Made by a program: the position numbers and the translations under genes. From positions 124,001 through 188,000 of the forward strand of contig NZ_JBIQLE010000001.1 of the NCBI RefSeq assembly GCF_044464525.1: a stretch of DNA of 64,000 nt. The letters run 5' to 3'. Below, piece after piece: positions 50,851 through 59,199 of the stretch. A model generated the notes under the pieces. It searched no databases, was not told the origin of the DNA, and saw only the letters and a program-made list of their open reading frames with translations. The DNA comes from Pusillimonas sp044464525. GTDB lineage: Bacteria; Pseudomonadota; Gammaproteobacteria; Burkholderiales; Burkholderiaceae_B. Each line of letters opens with the position of its first letter. Positions within the stretch are counted from its first letter, which is position 1.

Positions 50851-53127
50851 TCAGCCCTTGACGCGGACGATTCTTTGAACCTGCGGCACATGCCGAATGG
50901 CGCGTATCACTTGTGCCAAGTGCTTGCGCCCGTCAACCTGCACGGTAACGTGCAACACCGTGGTGGACGAGCTTTCGTCGTCGTGCATGGTTAGATGCAG
51001 AATGTTGGAATCGGCGTCGGTGATCTCGGCCGCTACGCGACCCAGCACGCCTTTTTCGTTGATGACGGTGATATCGAGCCGGGTGGAAAGGTGTCGGGCC
51101 GTATTGCTGCCCCACGCCACGGGAATCCAGCGCTCGGGCTCGCGTGCGCGCTGGCGCTGGGCCACCGCGCATTCGGACATATGCACGACCAGGCCATGGC
51201 CCAGCCGAATGCCGCCGATGATTGCGTCGCCCGGCAAAGGGCCGCAGCACGGCGCCAACTGTACCGCCTGGCCTTCGTTGCCTTGAATGAGTATGGGCGT
51301 GTTGGCTGTGGCGGTGAGCTCGTCCACCGCTGCCGCAGTGGTGGCCAGAATGGCGTTTTCAGGCGCGAAGCGGCGCGCCACGACTGCGGCCAGTCGTTTT
51401 CCCAGCCCTATGTCAGCCAGGATTTCTTCGCGCGAGCTGGCTCCTGACCCTTTGGCGAGTTTTTCCCACTCGGGATCGTCGGCGGTGGGGTGGGGAAGCT
51501 GCAACTGATCGAAAGCCTGATTGAGCAGGCGCTGGCCAAAAGCCACCGACTCTTCGTATTGGACCGTGCGCAGGTAGTGGCGGATTTCGGACCGCGCCCG
51601 CCCGGTGCGCACGTAGTTAAGCCATTGCGCGCTGGGGCGCGAAGACGGTGATGTGACGATTTCGACCGAATCACCGCTACGCAGTTCGGTGCGCAGGGGT
51701 GAGTACTCGCCGTTGATCTTCGAGGCGATGGCGTGGTTGCCGATGTCGGTGTGGATGGCATAGGCGAAATCAACCGGCGTAGCGCCCCGCGGAAGGGAAA
51801 GTATCTTGCCTTGTGGTGTGAACACATACACCGCATCAGGGAAGAGATCGACCTTGACGTGCTCAAGGAACTCGCCCGAATCGCCCGTTTGGCTTTGAAT
51901 ATCGAGCAAGGACTGCAACCACTGGTGGGTGCGTTTTTGCAGATCGTTGAGCGTGGTGTCGTCGTCTTTATACAGCCAGTGCGACGCGACGCCTTCTTCC
52001 GCCACGTGGTCCATGTCGCGCGTACGAAACTGGAACTCCACCGGCGTGCCGTACGGCCCCACCAGGGTGGTGTGCAGCGATTGGTAGCCGTTGAGCTTGG
52101 GAATGGCGATGTAGTCTTTGAATTTGCCCGGTACCGGACGATACATCTGATGCAAAGTGCCCAGAGCAAGATAGCATTCGGGCAGGGTGTGCACGATGAC
52201 GCGGAAGCCGTAGATGTCGAGCACGTCGGAAAACGACTTTTTTTGCTCGATCATCTTGGTATAGATGCTGTACAGCGATTTTTCGCGGCCCGATACCTCG
52301 GCCTCGATGCCGGCCGCCGGCAGCGCCACCTTGACGGCTTCGGTGATCTTGCCAAGCACTTCGCGCCGGTTGCCCCGCGCCGCCATCATTGCCTTGTGCA
52401 ACACCCGGTAGCGGTTGGGGTGGATGGCCTGGAAGCAAAGATCTTGCAGCTCGCGAAACAGCGAATTCAAACCCAGCCGGTGGGCAATGGGCGAATATAC
52501 GTCGAGGGTTTCGCGTGCGATGCGGCGGCGCTTTTCGGGCGCCATGGCGCCCAGGGTGCGCATATTGTGCAGCCGGTCGGCCAACTTGATGAGAATGACG
52601 CGCACGTCGCGCGCCATGGCCAACAGCATCTTGCGGAAGCTTTCGGCCTGCTGCTCGGCCTTGGTGGCGAATTCGAGCCGATCGAGCTTGGTCAGGCCAT
52701 CGACGAGCTCGGCAACGTCGGGGCCGAAGCGTTCGGCCAGGTCGGATTTCGGGACGTCTTGGTCTTCGATGACGTCGTGCAGCAAGGCGGCCATCAAGGA
52801 ATCGGCGTCGAGCTTCCAGCCCGCACAGATTTCTGTGACGGCGATGGGGTGTGAGATATAGGGTTCGCCGCTGGCGCGAAACTGCCCCAGATGAGCCTGA
52901 TCGGAAAAGCGGTAGGCTTCCTTGACGCGCTCGACGTCTTTAACGTCGAGGTATTGGCTGATTATCTTGGTAAGCGGCGCCAGCGAGGCGATGGTGTTGG
53001 GTGTTGCATCGGCCACCGCCGGCAGGGCGGGAGGGTTTTTGGCTTTACGACGCTTGCGCAGCCGCGGGCCCTTCTTGAGTACCGCCAGAAGGCCTGAAGA
53101 TGCACCACGAAGTGTCGAAAACGCCAT
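50851..53127 (-). CDS. spoT: Bifunctional (p)ppGpp synthetase/hydrolase SpoT
   Basis: A 758-residue RSH enzyme. The hydrolase domain (about 75-190) has an intact HD site, LLHDVIED, with His117-Asp118, so it can degrade (p)ppGpp. The synthetase domain (about 255-385) has GREKSLYSIYTKM and KLNGYQSLHTTLVG. TGS (VYVFTPQGKILSLPRGATPVDFAYAIHT), a helical/zinc-finger-like region and a C-terminal ACT domain follow. The basic N-terminus (LKKGPRLRKRRKAK) is longer than in E. coli. ATG 53127 is preferred to the TTG at 53139. Last gene of gmk-rpoZ-spoT. Confidence 0.95.
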   Translation of the reverse strand: MAFSTLRGASSGLLAVLKKGPRLRKRRKAKNPPALPAVADATPNTIASLAPLTKIISQYLDVKDVERVKEAYRFSDQAHLGQFRASGEPYISHPIAVTEICAGWKLDADSLMAALLHDVIEDQDVPKSDLAERFGPDVAELVDGLTKLDRLEFATKAEQQAESFRKMLLAMARDVRVILIKLADRLHNMRTLGAMAPEKRRRIARETLDVYSPIAHRLGLNSLFRELQDLCFQAIHPNRYRVLHKAMMAARGNRREVLGKITEAVKVALPAAGIEAEVSGREKSLYSIYTKMIEQKKSFSDVLDIYGFRVIVHTLPECYLALGTLHQMYRPVPGKFKDYIAIPKLNGYQSLHTTLVGPYGTPVEFQFRTRDMDHVAEEGVASHWLYKDDDTTLNDLQKRTHQWLQSLLDIQSQTGDSGEFLEHVKVDLFPDAVYVFTPQGKILSLPRGATPVDFAYAIHTDIGNHAIASKINGEYSPLRTELRSGDSVEIVTSPSSRPSAQWLNYVRTGRARSEIRHYLRTVQYEESVAFGQRLLNQAFDQLQLPHPTADDPEWEKLAKGSGASSREEILADIGLGKRLAAVVARRFAPENAILATTAAAVDELTATANTPILIQGNEGQAVQLAPCCGPLPGDAIIGGIRLGHGLVVHMSECAVAQRQRAREPERWIPVAWGSNTARHLSTRLDITVINEKGVLGRVAAEITDADSNILHLTMHDDESSSTTVLHVTVQVDGRKHLAQVIRAIRHVPQVQRIVRVKG

Positions 53128-53148
53128 ACATCCGCCCAAGCTTCAGAT

Positions 53149-53355
53149 TTAGGTCGGCACCTTGCGCAGCATTTCAAGACCTGTCAGGCCGGCGGCGATT
53201 TCACGCAGGGCGATAACCGTGGGCTTGTCTTTGTCGGGGTCGATGCGGGGTTCGTGGCCTTGCGCAAGTTCACGTGCGCGGTAGGTGGCCGCCAGGGTGA
53301 GATCGAAACGGTTATCGACATATTCCAGGCAGTCTTCGACGGTGATGCGAGCCAT
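53149..53355 (-). CDS. rpoZ: RNA polymerase omega subunit
   Basis: A 68-residue omega subunit: MARITVEDCLEYVDNRFDLT, then RARELAQG and DKPTVIALREIAAG, all conserved. It binds beta-prime and forms part of ppGpp site 1. It lies 33 bp after gmk and 21 bp before spoT on the same strand, the usual order. Confidence 0.97.
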   Translation of the reverse strand: MARITVEDCLEYVDNRFDLTLAATYRARELAQGHEPRIDPDKDKPTVIALREIAAGLTGLEMLRKVPT

Positions 53356-53388
53356 ATGGGGTAGGGTCCTGTGGAAGAAAAAAGGAGT

Positions 53389-54024
53389 TCAGTTGGGCGT
53401 CTTGCTGATGCCCAACTGGCTGAAAAGCTCGGCGTTGCGCGCGGCCTGAGTGGCGTAACGCAGTCGAGTGGCGGAAACTATTTGCGCCAACTGTTTTAAC
53501 GCGACGCTAAATTCTTGATTAATAATAACATATTGGCATTCCGAGGCGCGCGACATTTCGCTGCCCGCGGCCAGCAGCCGTTGTGCGATCACGTGCGGTG
53601 CATCCTGACCCCGCCCCCGCAGCCTCGCTTCGAGCGCTTCGATGGAAGGCGGCAATATGAAGATGCCTACCGCTTGCGGGAAATACCGCCGTATTTGCCG
53701 GGCGCCTTGCCAGTCGATTTCGAGCAGGACATCGCGGCCCTGCTCAATAAATGATTCAATGCCGTCGCGCGGCGTACCGTAATAGTTGCCATGCACCTCG
53801 GCCCATTCGAGCAGGCCGCCGCTGTCACGCAGCGCCATAAACTGCTCCACCGTTACGAAACGGTAGTGTTTGTCAGCCTTTTCGCCGTTGCGCGGGGCGC
53901 GGGTGGTGCAGGAAATGGATAAAGTGACGTCGCGGTCTTGTTCCAGCAAGGCGTTGACGAGGCTGGATTTACCGGCCCCGCTGGGGGCCACTACCATGAA
54001 AATATTGCCGGTATGTCGCGACAT
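53389..54024 (-). CDS. gmk: Guanylate kinase
   Basis: A 211-residue P-loop kinase that makes GDP from GMP. P-loop VAPSGAGKSSL, GMP-binding SCTTRAPRNGEKADKHYRFV and lid residues RLRGRGQD are in place. First recognised gene of the gmk-rpoZ-spoT unit, linking GMP kinase to (p)ppGpp metabolism. The gene upstream is a small unknown instead of the yicC often found next to gmk. Confidence 0.96.
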   Translation of the reverse strand: MSRHTGNIFMVVAPSGAGKSSLVNALLEQDRDVTLSISCTTRAPRNGEKADKHYRFVTVEQFMALRDSGGLLEWAEVHGNYYGTPRDGIESFIEQGRDVLLEIDWQGARQIRRYFPQAVGIFILPPSIEALEARLRGRGQDAPHVIAQRLLAAGSEMSRASECQYVIINQEFSVALKQLAQIVSATRLRYATQAARNAELFSQLGISKTPN

Positions 54025-54079
54025 GGCGTTTCACAAGGTCAAAAAAGACAAAAAGCTTATCAGATATCAGCGAGTTTGT

Positions 54080-54403
54080 TCAATGCGGCAACTGGTCTTG
54101 GCCCAGCTCTTCAAGTATCGCCTGGTAGGCGGTGTCGTCTTGGCACAGAAAAACGGCCGCATCGCCGATGTTCATGTTGAAGGCAAGGTCTTCGACCTGT
54201 TGTCGGGCCTCGCTTGGCGACGCTACGGCTGTGACGTGGACGTCGCCGTCTTGCTCGAACTGGCTGGCGGGAACGAAGTCGGCCACGTGTTCAAGGTCGG
54301 GCTCACTGATTACCACATAGGCGCGGCAGGTGAGCTCTTCGATGGCGACGTCTAGCAGGACGCCGTTTTCCAACGTATGAATGATGCGGCTGATGGCTTT
54401 CAT
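54080..54403 (-). CDS. Unknown acidic protein (107 aa) upstream of gmk
   Basis: A 107-residue soluble protein starting MKAISRIIHTLENGVLLDVA. It is acidic (many Asp/Glu, few Lys), with two Cys, no signal peptide and no membrane segment. It has alternating beta-like and helical stretches (TCRAYVVISEPDLEHVADFV; SEARQQVEDLAFNMNIGDAAVFLC). I do not recognise the family. It is on the same strand as gmk, 55 bp upstream, so may share its transcript. Codon usage looks like that of its neighbours, which supports a real gene. Confidence 0.6.
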   Translation of the reverse strand: MKAISRIIHTLENGVLLDVAIEELTCRAYVVISEPDLEHVADFVPASQFEQDGDVHVTAVASPSEARQQVEDLAFNMNIGDAAVFLCQDDTAYQAILEELGQDQLPH

Positions 54404-54587
54404 GGGATATCGGTGTTACGAGCCTGGCCGGGTATGGCCGCCTGGCCAAAGACATGATCTTATCAGGTCTTGATTGGCGGATTGGCCCGGCGAAGACCGT
54501 ACATGATACGCTCTTTGGGATTTACACCGCATTCGTATTCGGTTTTGGCCGCTTTCGTCTTTTAGTCTTTTCATATAGAGCCGCTTC

Positions 54588-55379
54588 ATGAAATTCGCCA
54601 CCTGGAACGTTAACTCCTTGAAAGTCCGCCTGCCGCAGGTACTTGACTGGCTGCGCGACAACCCCGTTGATGCCCTGTGCTTGCAGGAGCTCAAGCTGGC
54701 GCAGGATAAATTTCCGCTCGAGGCTTTTACCGAGATAGGCTATGCCGCATGTTGGGCCGGCCAGAAAACCTATAACGGCGTGGCGACTATCTCCAAGGCG
54801 GCCGGCGCCGACGAACAATGCAATATCCCGGGCTTTGACGACCACCAGCAGCGCGTTATCGCCACCACGCTGCCCAGCCCTGTGGGGGATATTCGCGTCA
54901 TTAATGCGTACTGCCCAAACGGACAATCGCTGGACAGCGACAAATACGTATACAAGCTGGAGTGGTTCGCCGCTTTTCGCAACTGGCTGGCCGGCGAGCT
55001 TGAACGGTATCCCCGCATGGTGGTGCTGGGCGATTACAACGTAGCGCCCAAGGACGAAGACGTACACGACCCCGCCAAATGGGAGGGCGACGTTCTGGTG
55101 TCGGACGCCGAGCGCGCCGCTTTCCAGGCCCTGCTTGATCTTGGCCTGATCGACTCCTTTCGAGAGTTCGAGCAGGAAGAAAAATCATTCAGCTGGTGGG
55201 ATTATCGGCGTTTCGCCTTTCGGCGCAATGCGGGCTTGCGCATCGACCACGTGTTGATGTCCGAGGCGCTCAGGCCGTATTGCACGGGTTCCATCATCGA
55301 CAAACAGCCGCGACGCAATGAGCAGCCCTCCGACCATACGCCGGTGGTGACTACTTTCGACTTTTCATTGAACACATGA
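54588..55379 (+). CDS. xthA: Exodeoxyribonuclease III (AP endonuclease)
   Basis: A 263-residue EEP-fold nuclease. MKFATWNVNSLKVRLPQVLDW (Asn7), LCLQELKLAQDKFP (metal Glu), GDYNVAPKDEDVHDP (Asp/Asn) and the C-terminal SDHTPVV (catalytic Asp-His) are complete. It processes abasic sites and 3' blocks in base-excision repair. It starts a rightward unit and is followed 13 bp later by the spermidine-synthase-like gene. Confidence 0.95.
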   Translation: MKFATWNVNSLKVRLPQVLDWLRDNPVDALCLQELKLAQDKFPLEAFTEIGYAACWAGQKTYNGVATISKAAGADEQCNIPGFDDHQQRVIATTLPSPVGDIRVINAYCPNGQSLDSDKYVYKLEWFAAFRNWLAGELERYPRMVVLGDYNVAPKDEDVHDPAKWEGDVLVSDAERAAFQALLDLGLIDSFREFEQEEKSFSWWDYRRFAFRRNAGLRIDHVLMSEALRPYCTGSIIDKQPRRNEQPSDHTPVVTTFDFSLNT

Positions 55380-55392
55380 GCGCCGCCCAGTC

Positions 55393-56157
55393 ATGAGCGC
55401 CTACGATGAACATTGGGCGGATGAAGAGCCCACCATGTCCGAGGAAAAGGGCATCCGCTACCTGCATTTCGGCACGGAATGGATACAAGGGGCAATGCGC
55501 CTGCGCCGGCCGGCCGAGCTGGTTCTGGCCTATACCCAGCAGTTGATGGCGTGGCTGCTGTTTATCGAGCCGCGCAAAACCGACTCCGTCGGCATCCTTG
55601 GCTTGGGCGCAGGGTCTCTGCTTCGATTTACCTTGAAACACACCCCCGTCAACGTCGAGACCGCGGAATGGAATCCGGCGGTTACGGCCATGTGCCATGC
55701 TTTTTTCCGCCTGCCGAGCAACGACAGGTCGTACATCGACCATGTTGATGCGGCGGTCTGGGTGGATAAGCCGCATAATATCGGCCGCTACGTTGCGTTG
55801 ATGGTCGATTTGTATGACGCTGCGGCCCAGGGTCCGGTGCGTGAATCACTCGAGTTCTACCAAGGCTGCCATCGTGCCTTGTCGCCGGAGGGCGGCGTCA
55901 TGACGGTGAATCTCTTTGGCGACCATGAGAGCTTTCCGCGCAACATGGAAAACATCAGGGCGGCCTTTGGGGGACCAGTGCTTGAGCTGCCCGAAATCGA
56001 CGCCGGCAACAGGGTGGTGCTGGCTTTTCGCGGCCCGGTCCTGGAAGCCACGACGGGGCAGTTGCTGGATCGGGCCGCTCAGGTCGAAAAGGCCTTCGGT
56101 TTGCCTGCCGTCCGTTGGGCGCGTTATTTGTTGGACCAGTTGCGCAACGGGGCGTAG
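55393..56157 (+). CDS. Spermidine-synthase-like protein (SAM-methyltransferase fold)
   Basis: A 254-residue Rossmann-fold protein similar to spermidine synthases. It has the nucleotide-binding ILGLGAGSLLRF and an acidic strand end (VETAEWNPAV). The gate-keeping loop typical of true aminopropyltransferases (D-x-x-D-P-x-G-P) is only partly kept (VDLYDAAAQGPV). It may therefore be one of the many SpeE-like proteins of unknown reaction. It follows xthA by 13 bp. Confidence 0.78.
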   Translation: MSAYDEHWADEEPTMSEEKGIRYLHFGTEWIQGAMRLRRPAELVLAYTQQLMAWLLFIEPRKTDSVGILGLGAGSLLRFTLKHTPVNVETAEWNPAVTAMCHAFFRLPSNDRSYIDHVDAAVWVDKPHNIGRYVALMVDLYDAAAQGPVRESLEFYQGCHRALSPEGGVMTVNLFGDHESFPRNMENIRAAFGGPVLELPEIDAGNRVVLAFRGPVLEATTGQLLDRAAQVEKAFGLPAVRWARYLLDQLRNGA

Positions 56158-56256
56158 CGAAGCATGCGGCGGCTGTTGTAAAGTTGCATGAATGATGGAA
56201 ACCGCCGGCCGTTTCCTTTTTGTATTCATTAAAGATCAATAGTAGGGGTTTCAATA

Positions 56257-57279
56257 ATGTGGATGTTTCCGGCTAAGGACGCTATGGGCGGGTTGAGTGC
56301 AAAGCCGGCGCGCCGTGCGGCACAGAGTTTATTGACGGCGGGGCTTGTCGCCCTGGCCGTGTGCCTGACCGCTATGGGGAATGCCGGGGCGCAATCGGTG
56401 GCGGTCACGAGCATTGTCGAGCATCCGGCGCTTGACGCCATCAAGGATGGGGTCAAGGACGCCCTTGCCGACGCAGGCTATACCGACAAAAAAGGCCTTG
56501 AATGGCAGTTTCAGACGGCTCAGGGCAATACGGCCATCGCGGCCCAGATTGCACGCAAGTTCGTGGGCGACAAGCCCGACGTTATCGTCGCCATTGCCAC
56601 GCCGTCGGCGCAGGCAGTGGTGGCGGCCACCAAGACCATCCCGGTGGTGTATGCCGCCGTCACCGACCCGATCGCCGCGCAGCTGGTGACATCCTTCGAC
56701 GCCTCGGGCACCAATGTCACGGGGGTGTCCGACAAGCTTGAGCTGGAACGACAAATCCAGGTCATCAAGCAGATCTTGCCCGATGCACGCAAAGTGGGCA
56801 TGGTCTACAACCCGGGCGAGGCCAATTCGGTCTCGGTTGTCGAGGAATTGCGCACCTTGCTGCCCACGATGGGCATGTCGCTGGTCGAGGCAAGCGCTCC
56901 TCGCACGGTCGACGTCGGAGCGGCCGCGCGCAGTCTGGTGGGCAAGGTGGATGTGATCTACACCAGCACCGACAACAACGTGGTCTCGGCCTACGAGTCG
57001 CTTGCCAAAGTGGGTAACGATGCGCGCATCCCATTGATAGCGTCGGACACCGCCAGCGTCGAGCGCGGCGCCGTCGCAGCACTTGGGCTGGACTATTACG
57101 AAATGGGCCGTCAGGCCGGCCGAATCGTGGTGCGCATCCTGAAAGGTGAAGACCCGGGCGATATTCCTTCCGAAACCAGCGACAAACTGGCTTTGCACCT
57201 GAATGCACTTGCAGCGCGCAAGCAAGGCGTGACCCTTTCCGCCGAGCTGCGCGAGTCGGCCGCCAACATTATCGAATAA
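56257..57279 (+). CDS. ABC transporter substrate-binding protein (PF04392 / TrpX type)
   Basis: A 340-residue exported binding protein. A signal peptide precedes AQSVAVTSIVEHPALDAIKDG. The body has GDKPDVIVAIATPSAQAVVAAT, VYAAVTDPIAAQLV, TGVSD and VDVIYTSTDNNVVSAYE, the pattern of the ABC_sub_bind family. Members near permease and ATPase genes of this type have been linked to tryptophan or tyrosine uptake (TrpXYZ), but the ligand here is not known. AGGGG precedes ATG 56257; a second ATG lies two codons on. First gene of a complete three-gene importer. Confidence 0.9.
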   Translation: MWMFPAKDAMGGLSAKPARRAAQSLLTAGLVALAVCLTAMGNAGAQSVAVTSIVEHPALDAIKDGVKDALADAGYTDKKGLEWQFQTAQGNTAIAAQIARKFVGDKPDVIVAIATPSAQAVVAATKTIPVVYAAVTDPIAAQLVTSFDASGTNVTGVSDKLELERQIQVIKQILPDARKVGMVYNPGEANSVSVVEELRTLLPTMGMSLVEASAPRTVDVGAAARSLVGKVDVIYTSTDNNVVSAYESLAKVGNDARIPLIASDTASVERGAVAALGLDYYEMGRQAGRIVVRILKGEDPGDIPSETSDKLALHLNALAARKQGVTLSAELRESAANIIE

Positions 57280-57297
57280 CCAACGGGAAGGCCGCTC

Positions 57298-58185
57298 ATG
57301 TCCTGGTACGCCCTTTGGGGAGCGCTCGAGATAGGCCTCATCTACGGCCTTGTGGCACTGGGAGTCCTGCTTTCGTTCCGCATCTTGCGTTTTCCCGACC
57401 TGACCGTGGATGGCAGCTTCCCGTTGGGCGCTGCCGTGGCGGCCACCCTGATTGTGACGGGATGGGATCCATTCTCGGCCACCGTCGCCGCCACCCTGGC
57501 CGGCGCAGCGGCAGGGGCGGTCACGGGATGGCTGAACGTGCGGCTGAAGATCATGGATCTGCTGGCCAGCATCCTCATGATGATTGCCCTGTACTCGATC
57601 AACCTGCGTGTCATGGGACGGCCCAACGTGCCCCTGATTACCGAGCCGACCGTGTTCAGTGGTTTCATGAGCGACGGCATCCCCGACTATATCCTGCGTC
57701 CCTTGCTGATTCTGGTTGTGGTGGCGGCGGTCAAATTCGGGCTCGACTGGTATTTGGGCACGCGGGCGGGGCTGGCGCTGCGCGCGACGGGATCGAACCC
57801 ACGCATGGCGCGCGCCCAGGGCGTGGCAACCGGCGCCATGGTGCTGGCCGGCCTGGCGCTGTCCAACGCCTTGTGCGCCTTGGGTGGGGCCTTGTTTGCG
57901 CAATCACAGGGTGTGGCCGACATTTCCATGGGCATAGGCACCATCGTCATCGGCCTGGCGGCGGTCATCGTGGGCGAGAGCCTGTCCAGTTCGCGCCGCT
58001 TGGTGATCATGACGGCCGCAGCGGTGGTGGGCGCAGTGCTGTACCGCATTTTCGTCGCACTGGCATTGAATGCTGATTTCATTGGCCTGCATGCGCAAGA
58101 CCTCAATCTCATCACCGCAGTGCTTGTCACTATTTTTCTTGTCGTGCCGCTGCTGCGTCAGCGTTTGCGGAACAGGAGGCGCTGA
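57298..58185 (+). CDS. ABC transporter permease (BPD_transp_2 type)
   Basis: A 295-residue membrane permease of the branched-chain/ribose-type fold: GLIYGLVALGVLLSFRIL and DLTVDGSFPLGAAVAA at the N-terminus, ALRATGSNPRMARAQGV as the coupling loop, and about eight to nine membrane segments. It starts 18 bp after the binding-protein stop and shares the bases TGATG with the ATPase gene, so coupled translation is expected. Confidence 0.92.
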   Translation: MSWYALWGALEIGLIYGLVALGVLLSFRILRFPDLTVDGSFPLGAAVAATLIVTGWDPFSATVAATLAGAAAGAVTGWLNVRLKIMDLLASILMMIALYSINLRVMGRPNVPLITEPTVFSGFMSDGIPDYILRPLLILVVVAAVKFGLDWYLGTRAGLALRATGSNPRMARAQGVATGAMVLAGLALSNALCALGGALFAQSQGVADISMGIGTIVIGLAAVIVGESLSSSRRLVIMTAAAVVGAVLYRIFVALALNADFIGLHAQDLNLITAVLVTIFLVVPLLRQRLRNRRR

Positions 58186-58979
58186 TGCTCAAGGCTCACA
58201 ACCTGCACATCACTTTCAACACCGGCACGCCCATCGAGACGCGCGCGCTGCGCGGGATGTCGCTCGAGATTCCCTCCGGCCAGTTCGTAACCGTTATCGG
58301 TTCGAACGGAGCCGGCAAGTCGACGCTGCTCAACGCCATTTCGGGTGAAGCTCAGCTTGACCGGGGCTCAATCACAATCGACGACATCGAGCTTGGACGC
58401 ATGCCGGTGTGGGAGCGCGCGGGCATGGTGGCGCGCGTGTTTCAAGATCCGCTATTGGGCACGTGCGAAGACCTGACCATCGAAGAGAACCTTGCGTTGG
58501 CTGCCGGCAGGGGCCGCCCCAGGGGTCTGGGCAGGGCGATAGGGGCCGGCATGCGAGAAGAGTTCGCCGAGCGGCTGGGCAAGCTGGGGCTGGGGCTGGA
58601 AGACCGGTTGTCTGATCGAATAGGCCTGCTTTCGGGCGGGCAGCGCCAGGCAGTGAGCTTATTGATGGCGGCCTTGAGGCCGTCGCGCATACTGCTGCTG
58701 GACGAGCATACGGCAGCACTCGATCCGCGCATTGCGGCTTTTGTGCTCGACATCACCCGCCGTATTGTCGCCGAACGTAACTTGACCACCCTGATGGTAA
58801 CGCATAGCATGCGCCAGGCGCTCGAGATCGGCGACCGCACCGTCATGCTGCATCAGGGCCAGGTCGTGCTCGACGTTTCGGGCGAAGAACGCGCCAAGCT
58901 CGACGTGCCGCATTTGTTGCAGATGTTCGAGCGTGTACGCGGAGAAACCGTGTCGGACGACGCGTTGTTGCTGGGCTGA
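58185..58979 (+). CDS. ABC transporter ATP-binding protein of the TrpXYZ-type importer
   Basis: A 264-residue ABC ATPase: Walker A GSNGAGKSTLLNAISG, signature LLSGGQRQAVSLLMA, Walker B ILLLDEHTAALDP and switch His in LMVTHSMRQALE. The Walker B block reads DEHTAALD where most ABC proteins have DEPT, a substitution common in this subfamily. Overlaps the permease stop by one base. Completes the importer. Confidence 0.92.
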   Translation: MLKAHNLHITFNTGTPIETRALRGMSLEIPSGQFVTVIGSNGAGKSTLLNAISGEAQLDRGSITIDDIELGRMPVWERAGMVARVFQDPLLGTCEDLTIEENLALAAGRGRPRGLGRAIGAGMREEFAERLGKLGLGLEDRLSDRIGLLSGGQRQAVSLLMAALRPSRILLLDEHTAALDPRIAAFVLDITRRIVAERNLTTLMVTHSMRQALEIGDRTVMLHQGQVVLDVSGEERAKLDVPHLLQMFERVRGETVSDDALLLG

Positions 58980-59199
58980 TGCCCAGACGAAACCCCCCAA
59001 CGTGCACGGGATTCGCTATCATCTTGTCCAATGCAATGACACTTGGCGCGTGGATGGCTGGCGCGTGCACGGGTAAAAGACTGAAATAGTTTTCTTCATC
59101 AAACCGACTCGACTTTCGTTTTATACTCTTCGTTTACTAAAAATTACACTGCCGGCGCCTGATGATGCGGGTCGGCGCAGTTTCCCCCAGGAGCTCTTA

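Noticed and set aside
56329..57903. 524-codon minus-strand frame opposite the ABC importer genes
   Set aside because: Antisense to two clear ABC genes; His/Arg/Gly-rich shadow without motifs.
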